DNA from: Scylla paramamosain | Lineage: Eukaryota > Arthropoda > Malacostraca > Decapoda > Portunidae | Length of the DNA stretch: 64,000 nucleotides | Assembly: GCF_035594125.1 (NCBI RefSeq) | Contig: NC_087157.1 | Span: forward strand, 52,501-116,500 | Direction: 5' to 3' | In this document: positions 38,851 through 63,413 of the stretch, piece after piece | Layout: each line of letters starts with the position of its first letter | Position numbering within the stretch: the first letter of the stretch is position 1 | Notes under the pieces: model-generated | Databases searched by the model: none | What the model was told of the DNA's origin: nothing | The model's input: only the letters and a program-made list of their open reading frames with translations | Position numbers and translations under genes: made by a program

Positions 38851-39264
38851 CCTATGTATGGTGTTGACCCAAGCTGTCCAGGTCTCATCCAATGCCTTAA
38901 TATGATTTAGATGATCAAAATGGTTTAACTCACCATTTAATCAGCTGACTGATTTGAATGGAGAAGTATGTAATGTGTTGTAGCCTAACCATCCCTGCCA
39001 GCATGGTCAGACTCTTGGTAGTAACCTGAAATGCTCCTAGGTAGTGAGTATCATTGCACATAATGATCTTTACTTTGTCAGTAATTCAATGATACTGAAT
39101 ATTACTCTACTGGATTTTGCTCAGCACTGCTTGGTAACTTTTGGCCATAATCCCAGGTCTGGAATGATATGAAGCCATGTTTTTACATTCCATATGAGAC
39201 AGGCAAGCACTATGCTTTGCCTGACTGATACCTGTACTTTGCATTTATGACCCCAGGTAGTTCA

Positions 39265-39267
<3 letters not shown>

Positions 39268-39344
<77 letters not shown>
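39268..39344. repeat. (CT)n microsatellite, copy B
   Basis: About 76 bp against 28 bp in copy A. Confidence 0.95.
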
Positions 39345-39347
<3 letters not shown>

Positions 39348-40943
39348 GGAATTATACTGTATATTAGGAAATATCATTAAAGAGTGTGTGTGTAAAAAGT
39401 GTTTGCATTATTGTGCATTTGATGTTATAGCCCCAGGTTCTTAAAGTTTTCTAGTTTCATGATTTATAAAGATTGCTATTTTTAATAAAGTTATTGAAAT
39501 TGTTATTGAGTGTTTGTTATTGAACTCATTAGCTTTGTAATAGTGTGCGTCTCATCATGCATTCATTAATGATGTAGAGTGGAAATGTCCACTCCTATCA
39601 TGCATAATATCAATGCATTATTGGTTTATGTTGTTATTTGTGTATAAATTGTAAAGTTATGCCAGTCTATTTTAGTACAAACTAAATATCAGCTGGAAGA
39701 GAGGACAGGTAATGGCACACTAAAACACAGGAAGGGACAATGATATAACCATCCAATTTAACAATACACAGAGCAAGAAGAATGAGAAAGCAATAAAAAT
39801 GGATTATTTAATGGATGATTAATAGACCCTCATTTGTAATGTTATTTCAGGCAAGAATATTAAAAGAGACAGCTGGCTTGCCCTTTGTACTTGTTCAGCT
39901 TGCCCTTAGCACTTGTTCATACATGACAGAATGAGAGATCTATGGGTGGGGGTGACACCTGGAAATGGGTATGATTCATGAAGGGATTGATTGATTGGTT
40001 GACTGACTGATTAAGAAAAAAAAACGTAGCAGTGGAGGGTGGGGGGGGGGAAGGCGCCCCCAACTTTCCAGTCATATATGGCGTGGAAGGGACAATACCA
40101 GCAAAGAAAAATATGAGAAAATGCATAATTTACTACAAAACCCAAAATGCGAAATAAAACCTTGCCAAATTGAACCTTCCCACGAAGGTAATGAATGGAG
40201 TTTTGATGCAATGAGCCACAGTTACTTAAAACACTCAACAAATATAACACCTGCCAAAAAAATAAAATAAATAAATAAAATCAATCAATAAATAAAGATA
40301 AAAACGCGAGAAAACCTTTAAATTATCACAACGCGAAATATACACACACGCTAAACTGGATGCGTCATTAATTAATATCCCCCCAATAGTTTATAGCCCC
40401 TCCCCTATTCATTGCTCCCCCTCCCTGCCTTGAGGAACACCTTCACTTATGGCCTGCTGTTGGGTCAGATTTGAGCCATTTTAACCTCGAATTACATACA
40501 ATACATACATACATATCGTCTCCTTGCAATAATTATAATAGTCTTCCTGGCTTAATTTTTGTTTATTCATTATTCCTTATGTATTTATTAATTATTTGTC
40601 ATTTGTCTAATTCCTTGTTTTATTTAGCCTCGGTATTTAACTAAGCATTTTTTTTTTTTCACTTTCTGACTGTGGCCCTTGCAATGAATGGCTTAATTGT
40701 TTATTTACTGTTCCTTACGTGTTTATTGATTATATGTGAGTTATTTATTTGATATTCATGATTTTTTTTACTTCGTATTTCTTTATATGATAGTTTTATC
40801 TTTTCGTGTTTTCTGGCTTAAGTTTTGTTTATTACTCCTTGTTTGTGTTATTAGGTGTGTCATTAATTATTTGTCTTATTTCTCGTAGTTTAATGGATTT
40901 TTTAGCACTTTAATTATTAGAGTTCCTCACCAGTCATTTTATT

Positions 40944-40985
<42 letters not shown>

Positions 40986-41051
40986 TAAATGAATGATAAA
41001 AAAAATAATAATCAGTTACAGTATTTTATTTATAAACAAGAACAATTCATG

Positions 41052-41087
<36 letters not shown>

Positions 41088-41110
41088 TTTAAATACAAGG
41101 AGGAAAATGT

Positions 41111-41168
<58 letters not shown>

Positions 41169-41340
41169 TAACTGCTTTTATCTTACTCACACAGATAAAT
41201 AGTTTTATAAATAGTTTATTGACCATAAACATTGTGTACATACACACAAAATTAAATAGAACAGATAAAAATTTCAAAATGTAGTCAGTGACACACAGAA
41301 GACTGGTGACAAAACCTACTAAAGCCCATTAAATGATTGG
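39345..41340. other. AT-rich microsatellite region, copy B
   Basis: Equivalent of 13785-15835, with (GA)n at 40946-40983, (AAT)n at 41052-41086 and 41112-41166, and shorter G and C homopolymers near 40040 and 40415. No gene recognised. Confidence 0.7.
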
Positions 41341-41530
41341 GTGTCTCAAGTTTCCACATCATCAGTGGAACACTGCTTCTGAGCACTCAGGGATGGACAA
41401 GCTTTTCATGGCTTGTGTGAATGGAGACAAGACGTGTAGGGGATTTATTTGTTCTGTTTTTTCTTGTCCTACTCTCTCTTCCTCCCTCTTGACTCTTCCT
41501 TTGCTTCATCCTACTCTTTCTCTTGCTCAT

Positions 41531-41561
<31 letters not shown>

Positions 41562-42294
41562 GAACTTTTCAGACATAGCTCCTTATGATTTTTTGGCAAT
41601 CCCAAACCTGTTGACAGTATCCTTATCTGAGAGCCAAGGAGACCATGCAGAATGTGGCAGCATACCTATCATTGGTTGCAGAAGCGTTTGAGCAGTGGAG
41701 TGATGGATGATTGTAGGAATGTGGTGGCACTGCTATCCACCATGACATTCATCCACATAACAGAACCATCTCACATGGTGCATTCAGCCTCAGGGAGAGG
41801 AACCTCTGTAGCCTTGGGCAGTAGCCCTTGGTCAGGTTTGCTCCAGAGTCAAACCTGCTTACCATCCGAGAATACCTTGGGGAGGAATGAGGAAGCCTTT
41901 TGCTCTGAACCCATGAAAATTGTTCAACCCTATAAGGGAAAAATATGAATGTTGAACAAATTGATGAGAAATGGAAGGATTAATGGGCTAAGTGTGTTGG
42001 ATTACAGAGGGCTTTCTTTGAAGGACATTTTGAATGATACCATAATTTTGGCCCTTAGCCCAAGGTTGGATACTTCTGAACCGTTCTTGCATTTTTAAGC
42101 TAAGTAATATAAAATGCTCAATTAACAAAGGAAGGATAATGAAAAGATAAAACAAATCAGGAATTATATCAATTCATAGCTTTATCATAGTTCTAAGTCA
42201 TAAATACTACAAAAATTAGTCAATCTCTTCAGAAATAATTATAAGATAAGCTTTAATAATAAAAAGTATGTATAAATAGATGAAATGTTGTCAC
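41341..42294. other. Degraded coding-like remnant and unique DNA, copy B
   Basis: Equivalent of 15836-16780. Contains a (CT)n at about 41534-41560 and the weak AAYLSLVAEAFEQWSD reading. Nothing firmly supported. Confidence 0.25.
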
Positions 42295-53221
<10,927 letters not shown>

Positions 53222-53422
53222 CTGTTGGGAGGAGGGGGGTTAGTTTGGGCGGCCACGCCCCGGGGACTTAGCCTAGGGAGGAGAGCGTGCCCAAAGGGGG
53301 GCAGGGACCGGTTCTTGTAGGGGCTGCGGGCACACACGGGAGGGCGGCCCTGGGGAGAAAGCTACTAGATTCATTCAAAGCATATCTAAACCTAACAGAA
53401 CACTATTTACAAATAAACCCAC

Positions 53423-54183
53423 CTGTTATAATTAGCTTGTGCAACAGTTTGAGGGCGAAGGTAAGGAGTGAGGAGCCACTGCTTACAGGGATAGCCACTG
53501 TCCCCGGGAAGGTAGCATCCTGCAGGTACATGTTGTTCCTCAAACATCAGTTTGAGTGCTGACTTATCTAGTATTCTTGCATCGTTGACTGAGCCAGGCC
53601 ACCTTGCCACACTGTCAAGAATCTTATAGTGAGCATCAAATACTACTTGCACATTTATGCTGTGATAGCGTTTCCTGTTCACATATACATGTTCATCGAC
53701 ATGAGGAGACACAATTCTTATATGAGTGCCATCAATCAGTCCCACAACACCGGGAAACTGAGTTACTTGCATGAACTCTGCCTGTTTTTGCTGCACTTCA
53801 CGCTGGGTGTGAGGGAAAGCCACGAACTGGCAGATTACTTCTGGGTCAGCCAGTGCATCAATTGTCTGTGATATTGCACGGCTGATAGTGGGCTGCGTTT
53901 TTCCAAAATCATCACAACTGCACTGTTGCATTTTTCCTGTGGCTAAATATCGTTATGTGATGGCCACCATCTCAGGGGTCAAGGCTCTATTTCTTTCAGT
54001 TTTACTTTGCAGCTTGTCTCTCACTATATCAGTCACTGCAACAATACCAGCACGGTCCAATCTGAATCTTTTCAGTAACTCAGCATCGTCGTACTCAGCG
54101 AAAATATCTCTTCTTACTCTGTAGGTGCGCCGCTGACGTTGTTGTTGTTGTGCCGCCATCCTGCTAACGGCTGGGTTCATCAT
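53423..54183 (-). pseudogene. PIF/Harbinger transposase-like, copy B
   Basis: Same protein as 24056-24812, with GVVGLIDGTHIRI and RWPGSVNDARIL. Here the HARBI1-typical [20 protein letters not shown] is in frame, but a T-to-A change turns Leu to TAA at about 53953-53955 (ITLRYL in copy A). A 6-bp expansion adds two Gln codons near the N-terminus. The reading ends at QANYN by a GTGGGT donor-like site (53422). A and B therefore carry different inactivating lesions. Confidence 0.85.
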
Positions 54184-54900
54184 GCTCTAAATAAATTTTC
54201 CACCTACCTTTAATAATCTGTTGGAGGTAACTTGTGGAAAGAGAAAAAAAGTGCATAATTTTTATGCAATAATATTTTTATTTTTTGAACTTGAAAATGC
54301 AATATACTTTAATCCAGAGATTTAAAAAGTGAACATACGTTTTAACCCAGCGGGTGCTGTAAACAGTACGTTGGCGGTTCACACTCGACAATGTTGTGAA
54401 TACTTTAAAATGCTTGAAGCCATACTTGATGCCTTCCATAACGTGTAAAGTAAGAAGTTAGCCTGTGTTAAAAAGTGGTGATCCCTGCAGATTACCAAGG
54501 CATCCAGTCTCCCAGCAAGTGCCAAGAGGCATTCATTCAATGCTCCGCTGACACCAATTTGCCCAAAGGTATGCATTATATGTGGAAAGTACATTACGTA
54601 CGGTGTAGAGGTGGTTGTCTAGTGATATAAATGGTAAGGTGGTGGTGCTGGTGATTGTGATGGTACTACACTATTATTACCGTATGTCAGTATATTGAGG
54701 CTTGATATCACTTTTATTAATGTGCCAGTATTTCATTACCTATCTTATGAAATAACACTAGCTCTTGATATATTCTTTTCTACAAACCTTTAACAATAAT
54801 TGAAACGTTTTTTTTTAAATTGAATTCAATGCCTTTTTTTATTGATGAAAATAGGAAATAATTATGGCTACCACTGGCTAGACACGCCATACCTTGCCTT

Positions 54901-55170
54901 GAGTTTAGGTATGGTTAGGTTAGGTTTGATATGGTTGGGTGTAGTTAGGTTAGTTTTGGGTATGGTTAGGTTACAGCAAGTACAGTTAGGTTAGTTTGGG
55001 TGTGGTTAGGTTTGGATGTGGTTAAGTTAGTTTAGGTATGGTTAGATTACAGCAGGTATGGTTAGGTTAGTTTTGGTGTGGTCAAGTTAGTTTAGGTATG
55101 GTTAGGTTACAGCAGGTATGGTTAGGTTAGTTTTGGTGTGTTTAAGTTAGTTTAAGTATGGTTAGAACCT
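54901..55170. repeat. GGTTAG-rich (TTAGG-like) tandem region, copy B
   Basis: Copy B equivalent of 25561-25830, with a few substitutions. Confidence 0.75.
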
Positions 55171-55555
55171 TGGACAAAAAATGAGGAACATCACTGAACC
55201 AAAAGATTTTTATTTATTTATTTATTTTATTTTTTTATTTATTTATTTATTTAATTTTCTTTTAATATTTCAATGAAAATTAGCAGTATTACTTATATCT
55301 GTCGACTTTCCAAGAGGGTTAGAGAATGCCTCAAGCCATTTGTAAGATAAGATTACACGTAAATTGCTTGGTTTAAGAGAAACTGGCATGTTAGTAAAAT
55401 TAATCTTTACTGTCATGTGAATGAATATTTACAAATGCAAAAAGTTTAAATCTCCAAGAACAACCTGTGTTTTACAGTAATGTGGTTAGCCCACATGGGA
55501 CCCATAAAGTAGCCCACAAAACACCCACATGCCTCCCATTATCCAATGTTGGCTG

Positions 55556-55556
<1 letters not shown>

Positions 55557-55634
<78 letters not shown>
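55557..55634. repeat. (TA)n tract at the LINE 5' end, copy B
   Basis: About 78 bp of TA, shorter than in copy A (about 105 bp). Confidence 0.97.

Positions 55635-58077
<2,443 letters not shown>

Positions 58078-58137
<60 letters not shown>
58078..58137. repeat. (TTA)n microsatellite
   Basis: About 60 bp of pure ATT triplets. Confidence 0.97.
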
Positions 58138-58429
58138 ATTCGCACACACAAGACTGTTTCAGCACTGTGGCTCGTGGAAACTGACTGGTATAAGATTTAA
58201 ATTGATAGCATTGAGGGCAGCCCACATCTGCAGGCACAGCAGCCTTGTGTTAGGTAAGAAAATTCAAGTCGGCTTGAAGGAGGGGCTGTGTTGTGTGCCT
58301 TAAGCAGAATTTACACAACTGTGGAAACTATGGTAGCAGTGTTACTCAGTATAGTCAAAGAGAATATGGCTTAAGTGAGAATGTAAGCACTTTTTAAATG
58401 ATGCAATGGAGTCAGTTCCAACAGCACTA
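58138..58429. other. Non-coding, nothing recognised
   Basis: Unique sequence leading into the LINE fragment. Its 3' end may extend into this stretch. Confidence 0.4.
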
Positions 58430-58951
58430 TCAGGTAGGGAGTTTCAGAGATCTATGCATCTCGGATTTAAAAACCTTAGTCTGCACTCTACCGATACATG
58501 GGGCTTGGCAATTTTGAATCGGCAACCTCCGGTGTGGGATGGTGGAGAGACTGTAAGGGTTATGTGGTAGTATTGCTGAGTGGTGGTGAAAAAATTTAGA
58601 AATCTTGCAGTATATGATGAGATCAGCTGCAATAAGCCTTCCCTGCATGGAGTACAAGTTGAGAAACTTCAAGCGGTTGGCATAGCTTGACTCGGACAGG
58701 CCGCTGATTTCTTTTGTCTACTTTTGTTGCACAGATTCAAGAAGTTTCAGGTAGCAGTGGTACCCTGTATTCCATACTGTGGACCCATATTCCAACAATG
58801 TTCTGATATAAGATGTGTAGAGACTTACCATAGAGTGAGGGTCACAGCACAGGGTAGACTTGAGTAGATTGTTGGCCAGTCCTGCTGCTTTCTTAGATCC
58901 AGGAAATGGTGTAATTCTTCTGCTGTTATTCTTTTGAGTGCTTTGCAGCAA
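58430..58951 (-). mobile_element. CR1/Rex1-like LINE, 3' portion of ORF2
   Basis: The minus strand reads AAGLANNLLKSTLCCDPHSM, VSLYTSYIRTLLEYGSTVWN and LKLLESVQQK, then in a second frame KFLNLYSMQGRLIAADLIIY. LY..yIRp.LEYgs.vWnp plus KLLEsVQrrwT and L.LySl..RRlR.DLI is the classic C-terminal half of CR1/Rex1-type RTs. Frames are broken. Confidence 0.85.
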
Positions 58952-60011
58952 ACAATGGGGAGTTTTCAGAATTAGTGGTTGTCACCAGGTGGCAGGACAG
59001 ACACAAACTCTTCTCTCACATACAAGCAATATCAGATATACCTACAGTGTTATTCTATTTACATGAAGATGCAATGGGTTTATATAATATATTTTTCTAC
59101 ATAATCCCTTCTAAGTAGTAACACAAGTAAAATCAAACCCTTTTCATGAACAAATGTATACAAGTTGATTTTCTAGTGAATCGGCATTTAGATTTATTTG
59201 GTCATCTTAAGATTTCCAAATGAATACACTCTTGATTGGAAATGTCTTAATCTAGACGACAATAAACATAAAGGCAACGTGTCTGTGACAGTCAAAAGTC
59301 CAAATTACATAGATCTCCTTCCTAGTTTATGGAAACGGCAATTTTAATAAAAAAAATTGGCAACTCAAGTGTCCTGGCGATAGTAATGCTCTTTATAGCA
59401 ACTTCCCACAGTTTCCTCATTCCAGCTTCTTGTGGGAATTGGTGGCCCCCGCATTGAGTGGCACATTGAGGGACACAACACAATGGCATCGTTACAAAAC
59501 TGGTGAAAAAGTTTCCTGTACTCCTTTCCTGTCACTCAAGGATCACCTGAGAGATGTTTGTTTTGGTTCTCGATTACTTTGGCTTGTCGCTCGCTTCGTG
59601 AGAGGGATGCTAAAATCCCCCCCCCCCAAAAAAAAAAAAAAAAAAAACTAGAGCCATATATCACGATGTTACTGAGTAGGTTGTGTCATACTATATAGTA
59701 CAGTGTGTTTTTTATTTTTTTCATTGTCCACATCAATAGTTTTTATACTTGTAATATGCTTTATTTAAGATAATGCTAGCAGTTTACTCAATAATCACAC
59801 AAAAAATAAATTAATTTGACCACATTCTCTCAATATTATCCATACCGGATATTGAAAAGTCGATGCATCATTTCAATAGTATCATGATGATCAATGTTCT
59901 ATACATCTTTACACACCTGGGATTTAATACAACAATATTTTAGCTCTCTTTCCTACAATTACATGAGCAGCAACAACATCTAGCGGTTTAGTTCCGAAAA
60001 CTCCCCATTGT
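58952..60011. mobile_element. 1.06-kb element with 16-bp terminal inverted repeats inside a LINE
   Basis: ACAATGGGGAGTTTTC at 58952-58967 is exactly inverted at 59996-60011. The similarity extends weakly inward (AGAATTAG versus GGAACTAA). The interior has no recognisable transposase and contains a C-run/A-run at 59619-59647. LINE sequence of the same family flanks both sides. Looks like a non-autonomous DNA transposon; an 8-bp or TA target duplication is not evident, and the LINE middle is missing, so the history is more complex than a simple insertion. Confidence 0.6.
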
Positions 60012-60490
60012 CAGATTTATGGGTCTGTAATTCAGAAGGGTGTATCTTGAGCCCTTCTTCAATATGGAAGTGATCTTGGATTGTTTCCAGGCCTGAGGTA
60101 ACTTCCCAGTGCTGATAGACTTTTGAAATATCAAAACCAGCAGAACAGCCACAGCTGGACACGATTTCAAAAGTTGCGGGTGCAGACCATCCAGGCCCAT
60201 CCTGGAAACACGGTGCAGCAATGCGAGTCTGTCATTTGCCATCTGTGGGGACGCAGTTAAAGTTTCAAGTACACCCTCAAATGCGTGATGTGGGGAAGGG
60301 AGCATCTGGAACAAGAATGAAGTAGACAGAGCAGCAGTGTGAAGCAAAGGTATCTGCCATCTGGGTATGGTTGGATGTCAGCATACCATTGTTTAACCTG
60401 AGAGGCCCAGCTGAAGGTGTGCCAATTTTATTGTTTCTAATATATTGGTGAAAAGCTTTTGGGAATACTGAGAATTTCATGATCAAAGAC
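60012..60490 (-). mobile_element. CR1/Rex1-like LINE, RT N-terminal portion
   Basis: The minus strand reads PKAFHQYIRNNKIGTPSAGP, LRLNNGMLTSNHTQMADTFA, then MGLDGLHPQLLKSCPAVAVL, VLIFQKSISTGKLPQAWKQS, KITSILKKGSRY and LLNYRPINLT. This is the fingers/palm entry of a LINE RT (DG.hp.lLK, G.lP..WK, ItpI.KKG, NYRPIsLt). It breaks off at NLT exactly at the inverted-repeat element. Confidence 0.9.
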
Positions 60491-60592
60491 TTTTCTTGCG
60501 AGATTTGCAGATGATGATGATAAAATGGTCAGGCAATCTTTTGTTGACAGTGTTTTACTTTGTAAGACCAATTCTTAAGAGGTTGCTGTTTG

Positions 60593-60596
<4 letters not shown>

Positions 60597-60631
<35 letters not shown>

Positions 60632-60670
60632 GTATACACTTTCTTTCTATTATATACATATTGAAATGGT

Positions 60671-60727
<57 letters not shown>

Positions 60728-60771
60728 ATTTCTTAAACCTTACAATAATAAGGAATTGTTTAATTGAGCTA

Positions 60772-60852
<81 letters not shown>
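60597..60852. repeat. (GT)n, (GT)n, (CT)n-(CA)n cluster
   Basis: GT at 60597-60627 and 60677-60724, CT at 60776-60840 and CA to 60852, separated by short unique spacers. Confidence 0.95.
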
Positions 60853-60856
<4 letters not shown>

Positions 60857-61545
60857 TTACCCGTACAAGTCATATTAGATTTTTAAATTACCTAGAAAAT
60901 AATGAATAAATAAATAAATAATAATGATAAAAATAATAATGATAAGAAGAAGAAGAAGAATAATAGTAATAATAATTATAATAATGATAATAATAAACAC
61001 ATTATAGGAATGTTTATTGACATGATGATAGAGAGAGAGAGAGAGAGACTGGAGGAAAGGAAGTAAAATTTGGAGGAAACTTTTCTGATTGAGAGAAAGA
61101 TGGAGCCACTAGCAACCAGATTAGTGAGTGTATGGTTTGTTTTGAGAAGCAATTCCTTGTATCTTTTGTTGCTGGCAGACAGAGAGGTAGAGGAAACTAA
61201 AGATTAAAGAAAACAGAGATATGTGAAGTGCGAGTTGAAGAGAAGAGTGTGTTACTCATGCAATCTTTTCTCTGTCCCTTTATTACAGTGTCTCCCGTGT
61301 CTAGTGTATAATACTATAGTGGCAGCGGATTTGTTCATATATCTGAGGAAATCATGTTCCTGAGTGTACTTTGTATCACTGTGATGGCAACAGGCAGGTA
61401 CTTGAGTTGTCATGAGAGACTCACAGGACAATAGATAGTACAACAATTTATTACAAATACACTGGCATCACACACTTTCTCTCTGTATATATATATTTTT
61501 ATATTTATAGGTACATTTGTGGGTTCATGATACACAAGGGTGGCA

Positions 61546-61547
<2 letters not shown>
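60853..61547. other. Non-coding; A-rich AAT/AAG stretch and short (GA)n
   Basis: 60900-61000 is ATAA/AAT/AAG-rich and 61029-61048 is (GA)n. The remainder is unique with no gene seen. Confidence 0.5.
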
Positions 61548-61580
<33 letters not shown>

Positions 61581-61598
61581 CACACGCATGCACGCACG

Positions 61599-61676
<78 letters not shown>
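61548..61676. repeat. (CA)n with CACG interruptions
   Basis: About 128 bp of CA, with GCACGCACGCACG variants around 61573-61603. Confidence 0.97.
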
Positions 61677-61678
<2 letters not shown>

Positions 61679-61819
61679 CTGAGCTTGACAATCAAGGCAC
61701 ACACAGTCTGTGTTTCCTGAGGTCAAACCAACACTCAGTATGATATGTTTACAAGGAGGGAGCAAACACTGTCCCTCTGCCCGGCCTGCTGCTGTCCCTT
61801 CACCACCAGCACTTGGGTC

Positions 61820-62039
61820 CCCATTCTGAAACCCTCTGCTCTCTCACCTCCACTATTTTCCAAGGTCACAGCCATGATTAGCTAGGTTTTCAAGCGTGTT
61901 TTTCTTCTGTTCATGATGTACAAATCTTGTTAACGAGTCACAAGAACCACAAAAAGCACCCTGAGAAACCTGTGTCATTTCAGCAGCTGAAGCCTTTTTA
62001 ATGTGGTGATGTGGCACAGAAGTGTTTGCAGAATATGGG
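61820..62039. mobile_element. MITE-like interspersed repeat, family 1, copy 1
   Basis: About 220 bp bounded by CCATTCTGAAAC and the inverse-complementary GTTTGCAGAATATGGG. The interior (CAAGGTCACAGCCATGATTA, GGTTTTCAAGCGTGTTTTTC, ATCTTGTTAACGAGTCAC) aligns along its whole length with 63197-63413. No coding capacity. Confidence 0.75.
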
Positions 62040-62104
62040 CTTGTGACACTTGGGCACCTGGGTGTACAGAGCTTACTGTGGTGGGAGGAAGAGAGCACAG
62101 AAAG

Positions 62105-62312
62105 AGGTATTATCCACAGAGCCAGGGGGTTAAGTGAGGTGACAGCTGACGTGCATGTTTGGAGGTAACACTGACACTATTTGGGAGCACCAGAACAGGC
62201 AGAGAATGAGCAATGTAGGTGAAGCAAACAGATAGCAAAGTGGCATGCATGTTTGGAGGTAGTAGTATAGTAATGGGTGTGGGAGCAGCAGGAGAGGCAG
62301 GCAGTGAGAGAT
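62105..62312. repeat. Diverged tandem duplication of about 110 bp
   Basis: CATGCATGTTTGGAGGTA, GGGAGCA and AGGCAG..GTGAG words occur twice in the same order (about 62150-62205 and 62244-62310). Confidence 0.55.
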
Positions 62313-62524
62313 GTACAAGTGTCCTGGCAGGAAACTCACATATTCTCAGAAATGAAAGATCAAATCATTCTAAGTTGGAAATATTCTGTGGTGAAATACT
62401 TTTAATGCCATGGCTTAGAAGTTACAGGACATTTAGATATGAATATGCTTAGAACATTTCCCACTCTGAATAACCTGATCTTTCATTGCTGAGAATATGT
62501 GGCTTTGTTGCTGGGACACTGTAC
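62313..62524. mobile_element. MITE-like element, family 2, with long terminal inverted repeats
   Basis: The left arm GTACAAGTGTCCTGGCAGGA, ..CACATATTCTCAGAAATG, AAAGATCAAATCATTCTAAG is the imperfect inverse complement of the right arm ending at 62524 (GCTGAGAATATGTGG, CTGGGACACTGTAC). Arms are about 75 bp, separated by a centre of about 60 bp, giving a foldback of about 212 bp. Confidence 0.75.
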
Positions 62525-62605
62525 CCTTCAAGTAAAGGAACAAACAGCCAGGTAACTAGTTTTGTCTTGTGCACCCCGGCCCAGCTTGGCCTTCCAGCCT
62601 CCAGT

Positions 62606-62689
<84 letters not shown>

Positions 62690-63196
62690 CACAAGGGATC
62701 TGTGCTGCTGTACACATCAGTGCTGGACCCGCTGCCCACAACCCAACATAAAGTTGCTTGCTGGGTGTCACGTCAGTGGTGACTGCACACAACACCATGT
62801 CACAGATGGTGATGCTGGTGCTCACATCACTAATGACACATTGCAGCACATTGCACAGGAACACAGTGTAATAAAAAGGGGTGCTGGGCATCACATCAGT
62901 AGTGGTGGCACATGACAGCACAAAATAGCACATCACAGAACATCACAGAACACAACACAATACAGTAATACGTATGTTGCTTGGCTTTTTCTCCTATACA
63001 AGTTTATTGTGCTGTGCTCACAGACACCACAAAAATATTGCACTTCTCAACACAGAACAGCCACACACAGTAGTATTATCATTGTAGTCATTCTGTACAA
63101 TGCCTTTCTAGTCAAACTTTTTTTGGTTTTGAAGACTATGGTGAAAGTTGTGTTACATTTTACATATTTTTGCCTCAGAAAGTGCTAGCATTGAGA
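62525..63196. other. (CA)n at 62608-62687 and degenerate ACATCAC-rich DNA
   Basis: A CA tract of about 80 bp, then a stretch (62750-62960) with many CACATCAC, AGCACA and ATCACAGAACA words, a low-order degenerate repeat. No gene seen. Confidence 0.6.
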
Positions 63197-63413
63197 CCCA
63201 TATTCAGTAATGCCTTGTTCTCTCACCCCAACTCATCTTCAAGGCCACAGAGATAATCAGATTGGTTTTCAAGAATGTTTTTCCTGTTAAGAATGTAGAA
63301 ATCTTGTTACTCTGTCACTAAAACCATAAAAATGCCCTTAAAAACCCTGTGTAGCTTCAACTAGAGCCTTTTAAAGATAGAGAAGGTGCAGTACAGGATT
63401 GTTTTGGAATATG
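63197..63413. mobile_element. MITE-like interspersed repeat, family 1, copy 2
   Basis: Starts CCCATATTCAGTAATG and ends TGTTTTGGAATATG. The interior matches copy 1 (CAAGGCCACAGAGATAATCA, GGTTTTCAAGAATGTTTTTC, GAAATCTTGTTAC, CACTAAAACCATAAAAATGC). Confidence 0.75.

Noticed and set aside
59430..59651. Small plus-strand ORF inside the inverted-repeat element
   Set aside because: Ends in a homopolymer run, shows no transposase motif, and has no supporting context.
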